This document shows, in pieces, positions 49,671-58,591 of a DNA stretch of 64,000 nucleotides (position 1 is its first letter; each line of letters starts with the position of its first letter). The stretch lies in NCBI GenBank assembly GCA_019084025.1, contig JAHRBI010000005.1, forward strand, positions 62,001-126,000. Reading direction: 5' to 3'. The translations under genes and the position numbers were made by a program. The notes under the pieces were generated by a model that made no database searches, had not been told where the DNA came from, and saw only the letters and a program-made list of their open reading frames with translations. Origin of the DNA: Burkholderiaceae bacterium DAT-1 (GTDB taxonomy: Bacteria > Pseudomonadota > Gammaproteobacteria > Burkholderiales > Chitinimonadaceae).

Positions 49671-52600
49671 GTGCGCGACATGTATGCCGAACTCCACTGT
49701 CTAAGCAATTTCAGCTTCCAGCGCGGCGCCTCCCACGCATTCGAGCTAGTCGCCCGTGCAGCAGCACTGGGTTATCACGCCATTGCCATCACCGATGAAT
49801 GCAGTCTTGCAGGCATCGTGCGCGCTCATGTAGCCGCGAAAGAGCATGGCATCAAGCTGATCATAGGCAGTGAAATGACGCTAGCGGACGGGCTCAGGCT
49901 GGTGCTGCTAGCCCCGGACCGGGAAGCCTATGGCGATTTGTCAGACATCATTTCCTGCGGCAGACGCCATGCAGAAAAAGGCGAATATCGACTAGACAGA
50001 GAGATGCTGGCGCCGCTGAGTCAAAGACTGCTCTGCTTATGGCCGGCCAAGCCCGATTGCAAAGAGAGCGATATCGAGTGGCTGCAGACCCATTTTGCGA
50101 ATCGACTCTGGCTGAGTGTGACACTGTGTCATACCCCTGAGGATGCACAGCATACCGAGTTCGTCCAGATGCTTGCTGAACAGACTCGACTACCCATTTG
50201 TGCCAGTGGTGACGTGCATATGCACGATCCCCGTCGCCGTGCACTCCAGGATGTACTCACGGCCATCCGTATCGGCAAGCCGCTCACCCAGTGCGGACAG
50301 GCGTTGTTTCCCAATGGCGAACGTCATTTGCGGGATCTTTCTACGCTGAGCGCACTGTATTCCCCTGAATGGCTCGCTGCCACCATCGACATTGCCGATC
50401 GTTGCACCTTCAATCTGGACACATTGCGCTACGAATATCCCGGAGAAGTCATCCCGCCCGGCATGCGTGCAATCGACCATTTGCGCCAATTAGGGCACGC
50501 GGGGCTGACGCGGCGCTACCCTGCAGGCGTGCCGGAGCTGGTGCGCGAACAGGTTGAAAAGGAATTGGTACTGATCGAACAACTGCAATTCGAGCACTAC
50601 TTTTTAACAGTGGAAGATATTGTCAGTTATGCCCGCAGTCAGGGCATTCTCTGCCAGGGACGGGGATCTGCAGCCAACTCGGCATTGTGCTATGCACTCG
50701 GGATCACCGAGGTTGATCCTGCTCGCAGCAATGTACTGTTCGAGCGATTCATTTCCAAGGCTCGCCACGAGCCGCCTGATATCGATGTCGACTTTGAAAG
50801 TCAGCGGCGCGAAGAAGTGATGCAGTATCTGTACAGCAAATACGGCCGTGATCGGGCTGCACTCACGGCTACCGTCATCACCTATCGGCGTAAGAGTGCC
50901 ATTCGCGATGTCGGACGCGCATTGGGGCTCGAGGAGGCATTGCTTGATCGTATCATCGAACGGCTGGGAGGGGGCGACCCGCTGGCCAATTTGCCGCTGC
51001 GGATGCAGGAAGCGGGATTAGACACTGACGCGCCCATTTGTCGCATGCTGCTGGCTCTGGTCAAAGCCTTGCTGGGCTTTCCTCGCCACCTTAGCCAGCA
51101 CGTTGGTGGATTTGTCCTTTCCCGGGGGCCGTTGACGCGACTCGTCCCTGTTGAAAATGCCGCGATGCCAGATCGAACCGTGATCCAGTGGGACAAGGAT
51201 GATCTGGACGCGATGCAGCTGCTAAAAGTAGATATCTTGTCACTGGGGATGCTGAGTGCCATTCGCGAGAGCCTGGCGCATATTGCACGCTTTCGCGATC
51301 GACCCGGCTTTGCCCTGCAGGACATACCGCCAGAGTGCCCGATGGTCTACGACATGCTGTGCAAGGGGGACAGTATCGGTGTCTTCCAGGTGGAGTCACG
51401 CGCACAAATCAGCATGCTGCCTCGCCTGCAACCGCGCTGCTTTTACGATCTGGTGGTGGAAGTCGCGATTGTCCGTCCGGGGCCCATTCAGGGCGGAATG
51501 GTGCATCCCTACCTTGACCGCCGCGAGATGCAGCGGCAAGGATTACCGCTCCCGCCACCAGAAAGCAAGGAAGTGGCAGCCGTGCTCTCCCGCACACTGG
51601 GTATTCCGATCTTTCAGGAGCAGGTAATGCAGCTGTCGATGGTAGCAGCCGGGTTCTCCCCCGAACGCGCCGATCAGCTCCGGCGTTCTATGGCGGCTTG
51701 GCGACGCACGGGTAAACTGGATGGTTTCCGTCCTGAATTGATTGACGGCATGCTGGCACGCGGCTATCAGCAGGACTTTGCCGAGCGGCTATTCGAGCAA
51801 ATCAAGGGCTTTTCGGAATATGGATTTCCGGAAAGCCATGCAGCCAGTTTTGCCCTCTTGGTCTATGCATCCGCCTGGCTCAAATGCCACGAACCAGCGA
51901 TTTTTCTATGTGCGCTGATCAACGCGCAGCCCATGGGATTTTATTCGCCCTCACAACTGGTTCAAGACGCGCGCCGACACGGTGTCGCGGTGCGGGAGGT
52001 GGATGTGCAATCCAGCCATTGGGACTGCACACTGGAACCCTTAGCCGGCGCGCAGCCTGCCGTTCGGCTCGGGCTACGACTGGTCGATGGTTTCTCTAAG
52101 GAAGACTCGGCACGGTTAGTCAGCCATCGCCCCCCCAAAGGCTATCGCACGATAAACGAGCTTGCACGTTTAAGCGGACTCACCCGGCGCGCACTGGGCG
52201 CACTCGCCAATGCCGATGCCTTACGCAGCCTGAGCGGCAATCGCAGGCAGGCTTGGTGGGATGTATCGGGGCTTGAACAGGGTCAGGATCACATTGCCCG
52301 CGCCATTCCCTACGATGTAGCCCCCATTTTGCCTGTTGCCGGCACCGGTGAAGAGGTACGGGCAGACTATCAGAGCACCGGGCTGAGTCTGCGCGCGCAT
52401 CCACTGGAACTGCTGCGCAGCCGTCTGGATGCAGAGCGGCTCCTGAGTGCGCGCACCCTACTTTCCTTAAGTGATAAATGTCTGGCACGCGCCTGCGGCA
52501 TTGTCACAGGCAGACAGCGCCCGGGCACCGCCAATGGCGTGGTGTTTGTGACACTGGAAGATGAGACCGGCAATGCCAATATCATCGTCTGGCCGGATCT

Positions 52601-52760
52601 GGCCGAAAAGCAGCGCGCTATTCTATTGGGAGCGCGCATGATGGCTGTGTTCGGGATTATTCAGCGTAAAGGCGATGTTGTGCATCTGCTGGCCAAAATG
52701 CTAGTCGACAAGTCCGACTGGCTCGGGGAACTGGATATCAGCAGCCGGGATTTTCATTAA
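49671..52760 (+). CDS. dnaE2: Error-prone DNA polymerase III alpha (DnaE2/ImuC)
   Basis: 1029 residues. It carries the PHP domain (AELHCLSNFSFQRGASH), the polymerase core with the catalytic Asp pair in PPDIDVDFESQRR (about 365-375), KVDILSLGMLSAI, and a C-terminal OB domain (ANIIVWPDLAEK). DnaE2 is the polymerase of the mutasome with ImuA and ImuB. The GTG at 49671 follows directly on the imuB stop; an ATG at 49680 is an alternative. It lacks the extra tail for tau binding of DnaE1. Confidence 0.95.
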   Translation: MRDMYAELHCLSNFSFQRGASHAFELVARAAALGYHAIAITDECSLAGIVRAHVAAKEHGIKLIIGSEMTLADGLRLVLLAPDREAYGDLSDIISCGRRHAEKGEYRLDREMLAPLSQRLLCLWPAKPDCKESDIEWLQTHFANRLWLSVTLCHTPEDAQHTEFVQMLAEQTRLPICASGDVHMHDPRRRALQDVLTAIRIGKPLTQCGQALFPNGERHLRDLSTLSALYSPEWLAATIDIADRCTFNLDTLRYEYPGEVIPPGMRAIDHLRQLGHAGLTRRYPAGVPELVREQVEKELVLIEQLQFEHYFLTVEDIVSYARSQGILCQGRGSAANSALCYALGITEVDPARSNVLFERFISKARHEPPDIDVDFESQRREEVMQYLYSKYGRDRAALTATVITYRRKSAIRDVGRALGLEEALLDRIIERLGGGDPLANLPLRMQEAGLDTDAPICRMLLALVKALLGFPRHLSQHVGGFVLSRGPLTRLVPVENAAMPDRTVIQWDKDDLDAMQLLKVDILSLGMLSAIRESLAHIARFRDRPGFALQDIPPECPMVYDMLCKGDSIGVFQVESRAQISMLPRLQPRCFYDLVVEVAIVRPGPIQGGMVHPYLDRREMQRQGLPLPPPESKEVAAVLSRTLGIPIFQEQVMQLSMVAAGFSPERADQLRRSMAAWRRTGKLDGFRPELIDGMLARGYQQDFAERLFEQIKGFSEYGFPESHAASFALLVYASAWLKCHEPAIFLCALINAQPMGFYSPSQLVQDARRHGVAVREVDVQSSHWDCTLEPLAGAQPAVRLGLRLVDGFSKEDSARLVSHRPPKGYRTINELARLSGLTRRALGALANADALRSLSGNRRQAWWDVSGLEQGQDHIARAIPYDVAPILPVAGTGEEVRADYQSTGLSLRAHPLELLRSRLDAERLLSARTLLSLSDKCLARACGIVTGRQRPGTANGVVFVTLEDETGNANIIVWPDLAEKQRAILLGARMMAVFGIIQRKGDVVHLLAKMLVDKSDWLGELDISSRDFH

Positions 52761-52817
52761 GACAGCCCCGCCCTGATATACTGCGCAGCTCTACGCACCC
52801 ACACCGAGCAGCGCCCC

Positions 52818-54653
52818 TTGTCACACACTACGCCCCACTCTGCACTGGATATCCTGCGCGATACCTTTGGCTACCCTGCCTTCCGGGGTCGTCAGGCAGA
52901 GATTGTCGATCATGTTATCAATGGCGGCGATGCGCTGGTGCTGATGCCTACCGGCGGCGGGAAATCACTATGCTATCAGGTACCTGCACTGGTTCGCCAA
53001 GGGTGTGGCGTGGTCATCTCTCCACTCATCGCGCTGATGCAGGATCAGGTTGAGGCACTGCATCAGGCAGGGGTTGCTGCAGCCTGCCTCAACTCCACGA
53101 TTGATGCAGATACCGCCCGTGAAATCGAACGTAGCTTTCTGCGCGGCGAACTGAAACTACTCTACGTGGCACCCGAACGATTACTCACGCCACGATTGAT
53201 GGGGCTACTGGAGAGCGGCCCGGTGGCGTTGTTCGCCATTGATGAAGCACACTGCGTCAGTCAGTGGGGGCACGACTTCCGGCCCGAGTACATCGGCCTA
53301 TCGGTGCTGCACGAACGCTTTCCACACATTCCGCGTATTGCACTCACCGCCACCGCCGATACCATCACCCGAGAGGAAATCATTTCCCGACTGGGGCTGA
53401 GCGAAGCAGCGCAATTCATCTCCAGCTTCGACCGCCCCAATATTCGCTACGCCATCGTCGAAAAGAACAATGCCCGCCAGCAATTGCTGGACTTTATCGA
53501 ACGCGAGCACGAAGACGAAGCCGGCGTCATTTATTGCCTATCACGCAAACGTGTCGAAGAAACAGCCGCCTGGCTGAACGATCAAGGCATCCGCGCACTG
53601 CCATACCACGCGGGGCTAGACGCAGGCGTCCGCGCACGCAATCAAACCCGTTTCCTTCGAGAAGACGGGATTGTGATGGTCGCCACCATTGCGTTCGGGA
53701 TGGGTATCGACAAGCCCGACGTGCGTTTTGTGGCGCATTTGGATCTACCCAAGAGCCTGGAGGGCTACTATCAGGAGACCGGGCGTGCAGGTCGTGACGG
53801 TCTCCCAGCCAATGCATGGCTGGCCTATGGGCTGAATGATGTCATGCAGATCAAGGAGATGATCGAAAGTTCGTCAGCACCAGAATCGCAAAAGCATATC
53901 GAACGTAGCAAACTGTCGGCGATGCTGGGGCTGGCTGAAAGCACCGCTTGCCGACGCCAGATTATTCTTGGTTACTTTGGTGAGCAGAGTGACCCCTGCG
54001 GCAACTGCGACAACTGCCTGACGCCGCCACAGACGTGGGATGCGACCGATGCTGCGCGCAAGGCGCTTTCCTGTGTGTACCGTACAGGGCAGCGATTTGG
54101 TGCCGGTCATGTCATTGACGTATTGCTGGGGAAGGACAACGAACGCATTCGCCAGCTCTTCCACAATCGACTGAGTACATGGGGTATCGGCAAGGAACTG
54201 TCCGACACCGCTTGGCGCGCATTATTCAGGCAACTGCTAGCAGGCGGCTTCCTGCAGATCATTCCTGACGGACATGGTGCGCTGGGTCTGACAGACCATG
54301 CGCGGCCGCTCCTGAAAGGCGAAATGTCGCTCACCCTGCGCCAGCACGCAGGTCGAATCAAGCCCGCAGCGTCCGGCGCAGCCAGTCGTCACGCCTCTCT
54401 GGATATTGCACCCGATCAGATGCCGATCTGGAACCGTCTGCGCACGCTTCGCAAACGACTGGCCGACGAGCAGAATGTGCCTGCTTACATTATTTTTACC
54501 GATGCCACACTCAAAGCTATGCTGGATAAGCATCCGTCAAATATGAAAGAAATGGCAGGCGTCCCCGGCGTGGGTCAGCAAAAGCTGGATCGATATGGCG
54601 CTGCATTTCTGGACGCGCTGCGGGGTGAAGGGGCTGCGCATTCATTCGAATAA
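52818..54653 (+). CDS. recQ: ATP-dependent DNA helicase RecQ
   Basis: 611 residues, a 3'-5' helicase of the RecF pathway. Walker A in [21 protein letters not shown] box in [20 protein letters not shown]; motif VI in [12 protein letters not shown]; the RQC zinc cysteines in [12 protein letters not shown] and CGNCDNC; the C-terminal HRDC domain ([16 protein letters not shown]). The start is a TTG at 52818, with the next in-frame options inside the domain. It follows dnaE2 by 57 bp and may be read through from the SOS-type promoter. Confidence 0.95.
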   Translation: MSHTTPHSALDILRDTFGYPAFRGRQAEIVDHVINGGDALVLMPTGGGKSLCYQVPALVRQGCGVVISPLIALMQDQVEALHQAGVAAACLNSTIDADTAREIERSFLRGELKLLYVAPERLLTPRLMGLLESGPVALFAIDEAHCVSQWGHDFRPEYIGLSVLHERFPHIPRIALTATADTITREEIISRLGLSEAAQFISSFDRPNIRYAIVEKNNARQQLLDFIEREHEDEAGVIYCLSRKRVEETAAWLNDQGIRALPYHAGLDAGVRARNQTRFLREDGIVMVATIAFGMGIDKPDVRFVAHLDLPKSLEGYYQETGRAGRDGLPANAWLAYGLNDVMQIKEMIESSSAPESQKHIERSKLSAMLGLAESTACRRQIILGYFGEQSDPCGNCDNCLTPPQTWDATDAARKALSCVYRTGQRFGAGHVIDVLLGKDNERIRQLFHNRLSTWGIGKELSDTAWRALFRQLLAGGFLQIIPDGHGALGLTDHARPLLKGEMSLTLRQHAGRIKPAASGAASRHASLDIAPDQMPIWNRLRTLRKRLADEQNVPAYIIFTDATLKAMLDKHPSNMKEMAGVPGVGQQKLDRYGAAFLDALRGEGAAHSFE

Positions 54654-54712
54654 GGCATTTTCAGCCTTCTGCAAGGGAAATTTACAACCTTGACAGAATA
54701 TTGGAAGTCATT

Positions 54713-54726
54713 CGGGAATATTCCCG
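54713..54726. promoter_or_regulatory. Palindrome upstream of ompR
   Basis: CGGGAATATTCCCG is a perfect 14-bp palindrome, followed 2 bp later by a -10-like TATACT at 54729-54734. It lies 120 bp before the ompR ATG. A regulator bound here would cover the -35 region. Confidence 0.45.
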
Positions 54727-54845
54727 CATATACTCTGTCCCAGCCACATGTATGCGTTATATCATGCGTTTGAATGCCCGCAGCATGTCAACCAATGCAG
54801 GACGTAGCCCGTTAATTCGCCTATCCCGCCCATGGAACTGTGTTC

Positions 54846-55577
54846 ATGAATACCGCTGTCACGCCGAAAAAGATTGTCCTGATTGATGATGACCCCCGCC
54901 TGCGCGAACTCGTGCAGCGCTATCTGACTGAGCAGGGTTTCAGCGTGGATGCCTACGACGAACCCTCTCGCCTCGATGCGCGCCTGCAACGCAATCGTCC
55001 GAATCTGGTGCTGCTAGACCTGATGCTGCCGGGTGAAGATGGGCTGTCGGTGTGCCGACGTCTGCGGGCGCAGGGGGACAATATCCCCATCATCATGCTG
55101 ACTGCGCGCGGAGAAGACATCGACCGTATTATCGGTCTGGAGATGGGCGCGGATGATTACCTCCCCAAACCCTTTAATCCCCGCGAGTTGCTTGCACGTA
55201 TCAATGCCGTACTACGCCGCCATAAAGAGTCCAATGCACTCGAAGCCCCACTGACAGAAGGCGAAAGTTATACCTTTGGCGATTATCACCTCGACATCGG
55301 CAATCGCCGCCTCAGCAAAGCGGGCGAGCCGGTCACGCTGACCAATGCCGAATTTGCCCTGCTTCGCGTATTCGTCAATCATCCACGCCATCCGCTCTCG
55401 CGCGAGCGCCTGATGGAGCTGGCTCGCGGACGCGAACACGAGGCGTTTGACCGCAGTATCGACGTTCAGGTATCCCGTCTGCGCAAACTGATCGAAGAAG
55501 ACTCGGCCGAACCACGCTACATCCAAACCGTCTGGGGGTTTGGCTACGTGTTTGTGCCGGATGGCGGTCAGCGCTAG
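54846..55577 (+). CDS. ompR: OmpR-type response regulator
   Basis: 243 residues. Receiver domain with IVLIDDDPRLRELVQRYL, the phospho-acceptor in LVLLDLMLPGEDGL (about Asp57) and Lys in YLPKPFNPREL. The C-terminal winged helix reads LTNAEFALLRVFVNHP and IQTVWGFGYVFVPDG. It resembles E. coli OmpR, which sets porin expression by osmolarity. I took the ATG at 54846; a GTG 6 bp upstream is also in frame. It is followed by envZ. Confidence 0.92.
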   Translation: MNTAVTPKKIVLIDDDPRLRELVQRYLTEQGFSVDAYDEPSRLDARLQRNRPNLVLLDLMLPGEDGLSVCRRLRAQGDNIPIIMLTARGEDIDRIIGLEMGADDYLPKPFNPRELLARINAVLRRHKESNALEAPLTEGESYTFGDYHLDIGNRRLSKAGEPVTLTNAEFALLRVFVNHPRHPLSRERLMELARGREHEAFDRSIDVQVSRLRKLIEEDSAEPRYIQTVWGFGYVFVPDGGQR

Positions 55578-55599
55578 GCAGGTCTGGGCGCACATCCCC

Positions 55600-56931
55600 A
55601 TGACGAAGTGGCTCCGGCGCATATTGCCCTCCGACACCATTCTGTGGCGTTTAGCGGGCTTGATGGCCGTCACGCTGGCGATTAGCTTCACCAGCGTGGT
55701 ACTTCTTTTCGGCCATACCCGGCAGCAACTGGTTGCCTCACAACTTGCGGATAATGCTGCTGATCAGCTCTCCGATATGGAGGACATGCTTGATGGGCTG
55801 CCCGTGGGCAAGCAGCGTCAATGGATCACCCTGCAAGGACGACCTTATGTCCCGCATCTTGCCCTGCAAAACGACCCGACCCTACCATTAGCAGGCACGC
55901 CTTTATCACCCATTTCACGCGCCATCATCAAGCAACTCAAAGCCCGATTGGTCGGCGTTGGCGAGGCGCGCGAGGCTGCAAATAATAAGCAGCAGCTGTG
56001 GGTTCATGTAGAAATGCTTGGCGAGCCGTATTGGCTGGTCATTCCGCTTGGCAAGTCGCGCGAATTTCCAACGTGGGAATTTGCCGTCAGTATTGCCATC
56101 TTTCTACTCTCCACGCTGGCCGGTGCCGCATTATTTGCACTCTGGATAAACAAGCCGCTACGCCGCCTGGGAGAAGCCGCCGGACGACTGGGGCGCGGCG
56201 AGCATCTTCCTCCGCTCGAAGAAAGCGGCCCGCTGGAAGTGCGCCAGCTGTCAGCCAGCTTCAATCATATGCGTGAAGACTTACGCAGCAGCGAATCCGA
56301 GCGTGATGTGATGCTGGCCGGTATTTCCCACGACTTGCGCACCCCGCTGGCTCGGATGAAGCTGGGCGTCGAACTGATGCATGACGATTCTCTGCGTGAC
56401 GGGATGCGCGAAGATGTCGAAGACATCGAACACATTCTGACTCAGTTCATCAATTTTGCTCGCGGCGATACCGGGGAAGAAGCACATCTCTGTGATATCA
56501 AGGAATTGCTGCTAGGCCTGATCAAGCGTTACGAACGTAGCGGCCAGTTCATCAGCCTGCACTGCGCACCCGATATCCCGCTGATCTACCTGAAACCCCT
56601 TGCCATCCAGCGTGCCCTCAGCAATTTGATGGATAACGCATTCAAGTATGGTGGAAATCGTGTAGAAGTCATCGCAGCCCTGGATGACGGGCAGTTGACA
56701 CTCACTATCCGCGACCATGGTCCCGGCATTCCTCACGATCAGATTGGGGATGCCAGCAAGCCATTTCACCGGCTGGATGTCAGTCGCAGAGCAGATGGGG
56801 GCTCAGGATTGGGATTGGCCATTGTTGAGCGGATTGCACGCATTCATGGCGGCACACTGACGTTGTCCAACCATGCCGAAGGCGGCCTGATTGTGCGTAT
56901 CCAGATGCCTGCCAGGGAAAATGCAGACTGA
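55600..56931 (+). CDS. envZ: EnvZ-type sensor histidine kinase
   Basis: 443 residues. Two membrane helices (about 18-38: LMAVTLAISFTSVVLLFG; about 160-185: AVSIAIFLLSTLAGAALFALW) enclose a periplasmic domain of roughly 120 residues. A HAMP region, then HisKA with the phospho-acceptor in AGISHDLRTPLARMKL, and HATPase (NLMDNAFKYGG, DHGPGI, GGSGLGLAIVERI) follow. Partner of the upstream OmpR. The ATG at 55600 is preferred over upstream in-frame starts that overlap ompR. Confidence 0.92.
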   Translation: MTKWLRRILPSDTILWRLAGLMAVTLAISFTSVVLLFGHTRQQLVASQLADNAADQLSDMEDMLDGLPVGKQRQWITLQGRPYVPHLALQNDPTLPLAGTPLSPISRAIIKQLKARLVGVGEAREAANNKQQLWVHVEMLGEPYWLVIPLGKSREFPTWEFAVSIAIFLLSTLAGAALFALWINKPLRRLGEAAGRLGRGEHLPPLEESGPLEVRQLSASFNHMREDLRSSESERDVMLAGISHDLRTPLARMKLGVELMHDDSLRDGMREDVEDIEHILTQFINFARGDTGEEAHLCDIKELLLGLIKRYERSGQFISLHCAPDIPLIYLKPLAIQRALSNLMDNAFKYGGNRVEVIAALDDGQLTLTIRDHGPGIPHDQIGDASKPFHRLDVSRRADGGSGLGLAIVERIARIHGGTLTLSNHAEGGLIVRIQMPARENAD

Positions 56932-57016
56932 CCACTCACCCATTTGTGCTTGCTTTATAGGGGATGCATTCAGATAACTGAACATCGCAACGCCCACCCT
57001 TCACCCAGGAACAGAT

Positions 57017-57559
57017 ATGCCCCACCACCGACTCCTTCGACCGGTCCTGGCCGTATCCGCAGTTGCCATCACCTCACTCTTTCTAATTTCACTGACGCTA
57101 TCCGATCACTATACCGTCACTCGCTCGATTACCATTCAGACCTCGCCCGAGCGCATTTTTGACTTACTGGAGACCCCTCGTGAATGGCGAAAATGGGGAG
57201 CGTGGAACCAGCGTGATCCGCAAATGACCGTGCAATACGCAGGACCGGAACGCGGGAGAGATGCGGCCTGGTCCTGGCAAGGCGGCCGCTCAGGGAATGG
57301 CAATGCCATCATTACGCGCACAGCGAAGCCAAATGAGCTGCATTACATCATCCGCTTGCAGTCTACCGGCACCGATGCAGAAGGCACGTTCAGACTTGAG
57401 CGCGGCAACCAATCTACCCGCGTGACATGGAGCATGGAAGGTCACTTGGGTGACAATCCGTTGTACCGCTATTTTGGCTTGTTTGCAGATCGATTGATGG
57501 GACCAGATCTAGAATTGAGCCTCACTAATCTCAAGACATTTACTGAAAAGGGCAAATAA
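57017..57559 (+). CDS. SRPBCC-fold (polyketide cyclase-like) membrane-anchored protein
   Basis: 180 residues. The N-terminal hydrophobic helix (VLAVSAVAITSLFLISLTL) looks like an uncleaved anchor. The SRPBCC domain follows: IQTSPERIFDLLETPREWRKWGAW and FGLFADRLMGPDLE. Function unknown; such domains bind hydrophobic ligands. A single gene after the envZ unit. Confidence 0.78.
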   Translation: MPHHRLLRPVLAVSAVAITSLFLISLTLSDHYTVTRSITIQTSPERIFDLLETPREWRKWGAWNQRDPQMTVQYAGPERGRDAAWSWQGGRSGNGNAIITRTAKPNELHYIIRLQSTGTDAEGTFRLERGNQSTRVTWSMEGHLGDNPLYRYFGLFADRLMGPDLELSLTNLKTFTEKGK

Positions 57560-57676
57560 GGTTGCCGATTGATTCAGTTTTCATTAAGGTGCGCCCTTTT
57601 ATGATGAAGGCATGCAATATATCCGATATATCCGGACTGTATGCGCAGATTCAGAACACAACGAGGACACCATATT

Positions 57677-58195
57677 ATGAACAAGATCATCGCTACCCTG
57701 CTCTTCTCCGCTGCCCTGATCACCCCCGCAGCAGCAAGCAGCCTGTACGTTGGTGGCGACGGCGGTCAAAGTAGCATGGATGCCGATGCAGGCGACGGCT
57801 ACACCCTGACCAAAAAAGATACCAGCTGGTCGGCATTTACCGGCTATCGCTTTGATTCAAATGTCGCAGTCGAATTCGGATATCGCGACTACGGCAAGAT
57901 CAGCGGCAATGGCGTGTCTGTTAGCGCGGACGCGTGGCAAGCCAGCGTAGTGGGTCTGGTTCCCCTGAATCGTCAAGTTTCGCTGACTGGCCGCATTGGT
58001 GGTACAAGCGTCACAGCCAAATCAAATGGCCGTGGTTTTCATGACTCCGAAACTCGCAACCGTGGTTTTGTAGGGTTTGGCGTGCAATATGCGGTCAATC
58101 CGAAGGTTGACCTGCGTGCCGAATACACCCGTACAGGTGATATCGAGGGCGTTACCCTGTCGACCCTGACCGTAGGCGCGGCTTACCACTTCTAA
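57677..58195 (+). CDS. Outer-membrane beta-barrel protein (OmpA-like, 8 strands)
   Basis: 172 residues. A signal peptide (MNKIIATLLFSAALITPAAAS) with an AxA cleavage site is followed by alternating beta strands and a terminal aromatic (TVGAAYHF), the C-terminal Phe used by the BAM complex. The sequence resembles the small OmpA-like transmembrane barrel family (FTGYRFDSNVAVEFGYRDYG). There is no peptidoglycan-binding domain. The start at 57677 is supported by the signal peptide. A terminator follows. Confidence 0.88.
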   Translation: MNKIIATLLFSAALITPAAASSLYVGGDGGQSSMDADAGDGYTLTKKDTSWSAFTGYRFDSNVAVEFGYRDYGKISGNGVSVSADAWQASVVGLVPLNRQVSLTGRIGGTSVTAKSNGRGFHDSETRNRGFVGFGVQYAVNPKVDLRAEYTRTGDIEGVTLSTLTVGAAYHF

Positions 58196-58245
58196 TCACC
58201 CGTTTTTTCGGGCAAGGTGTTTGAGATACCTGTTCGAGATACAAT

Positions 58246-58272
58246 GAGAGCCTGATTTCATCAGGCTCTTTT
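58246..58272 (+). terminator. Terminator of the outer-membrane barrel gene
   Basis: GAGCCTGA (58248-58255) pairs with TCAGGCTC (58261-58268), followed by TTTT. It is about 50 bp after the stop of the barrel gene. Confidence 0.82.
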
Positions 58273-58285
58273 CACGTACACGCTT

Positions 58286-58480
58286 TTGGTGCGCATGGTT
58301 TCCATTCAAGCTGAAGGCGGCAACGTGGTCATGGAGCCGCACCTGGTTCTCGGCGGCGCATGCATCTTCACTGCATTCGATCCGCACGGCGCACCGTTTG
58401 CGCTGATGGGCGAAAATAAATGTGATACGGTCACTGCATTCTGTCCGACTGTGTCACTGATTCAGGCATCTACCCAATAA
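58286..58480 (+). pseudogene. Remnant of a VOC (glyoxalase-like) gene, C-terminal end only
   Basis: The frame encodes AEGGNVVMEPHLVLGG then AFDPHGAPFALMGEN, a pattern usual for the last part of VOC proteins (GGKV...G...DPQGAxFAL). About 65 codons stay open, but the N-terminal part is missing: directly upstream is the terminator of another gene. No good start or ribosome site exists. Most likely a truncated relic; a short expressed protein cannot be excluded. Confidence 0.5.
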
Positions 58481-58591
58481 AAACACGTTAAACTGCCGGG
58501 TTGAAACACATTTTGGCGATGTGCGTGCGCCATCGGTCAACTTTTCGGCCGCTGATGTACAGCTTTCCGCCCCCTTCTGGAGTCTCCCCAC

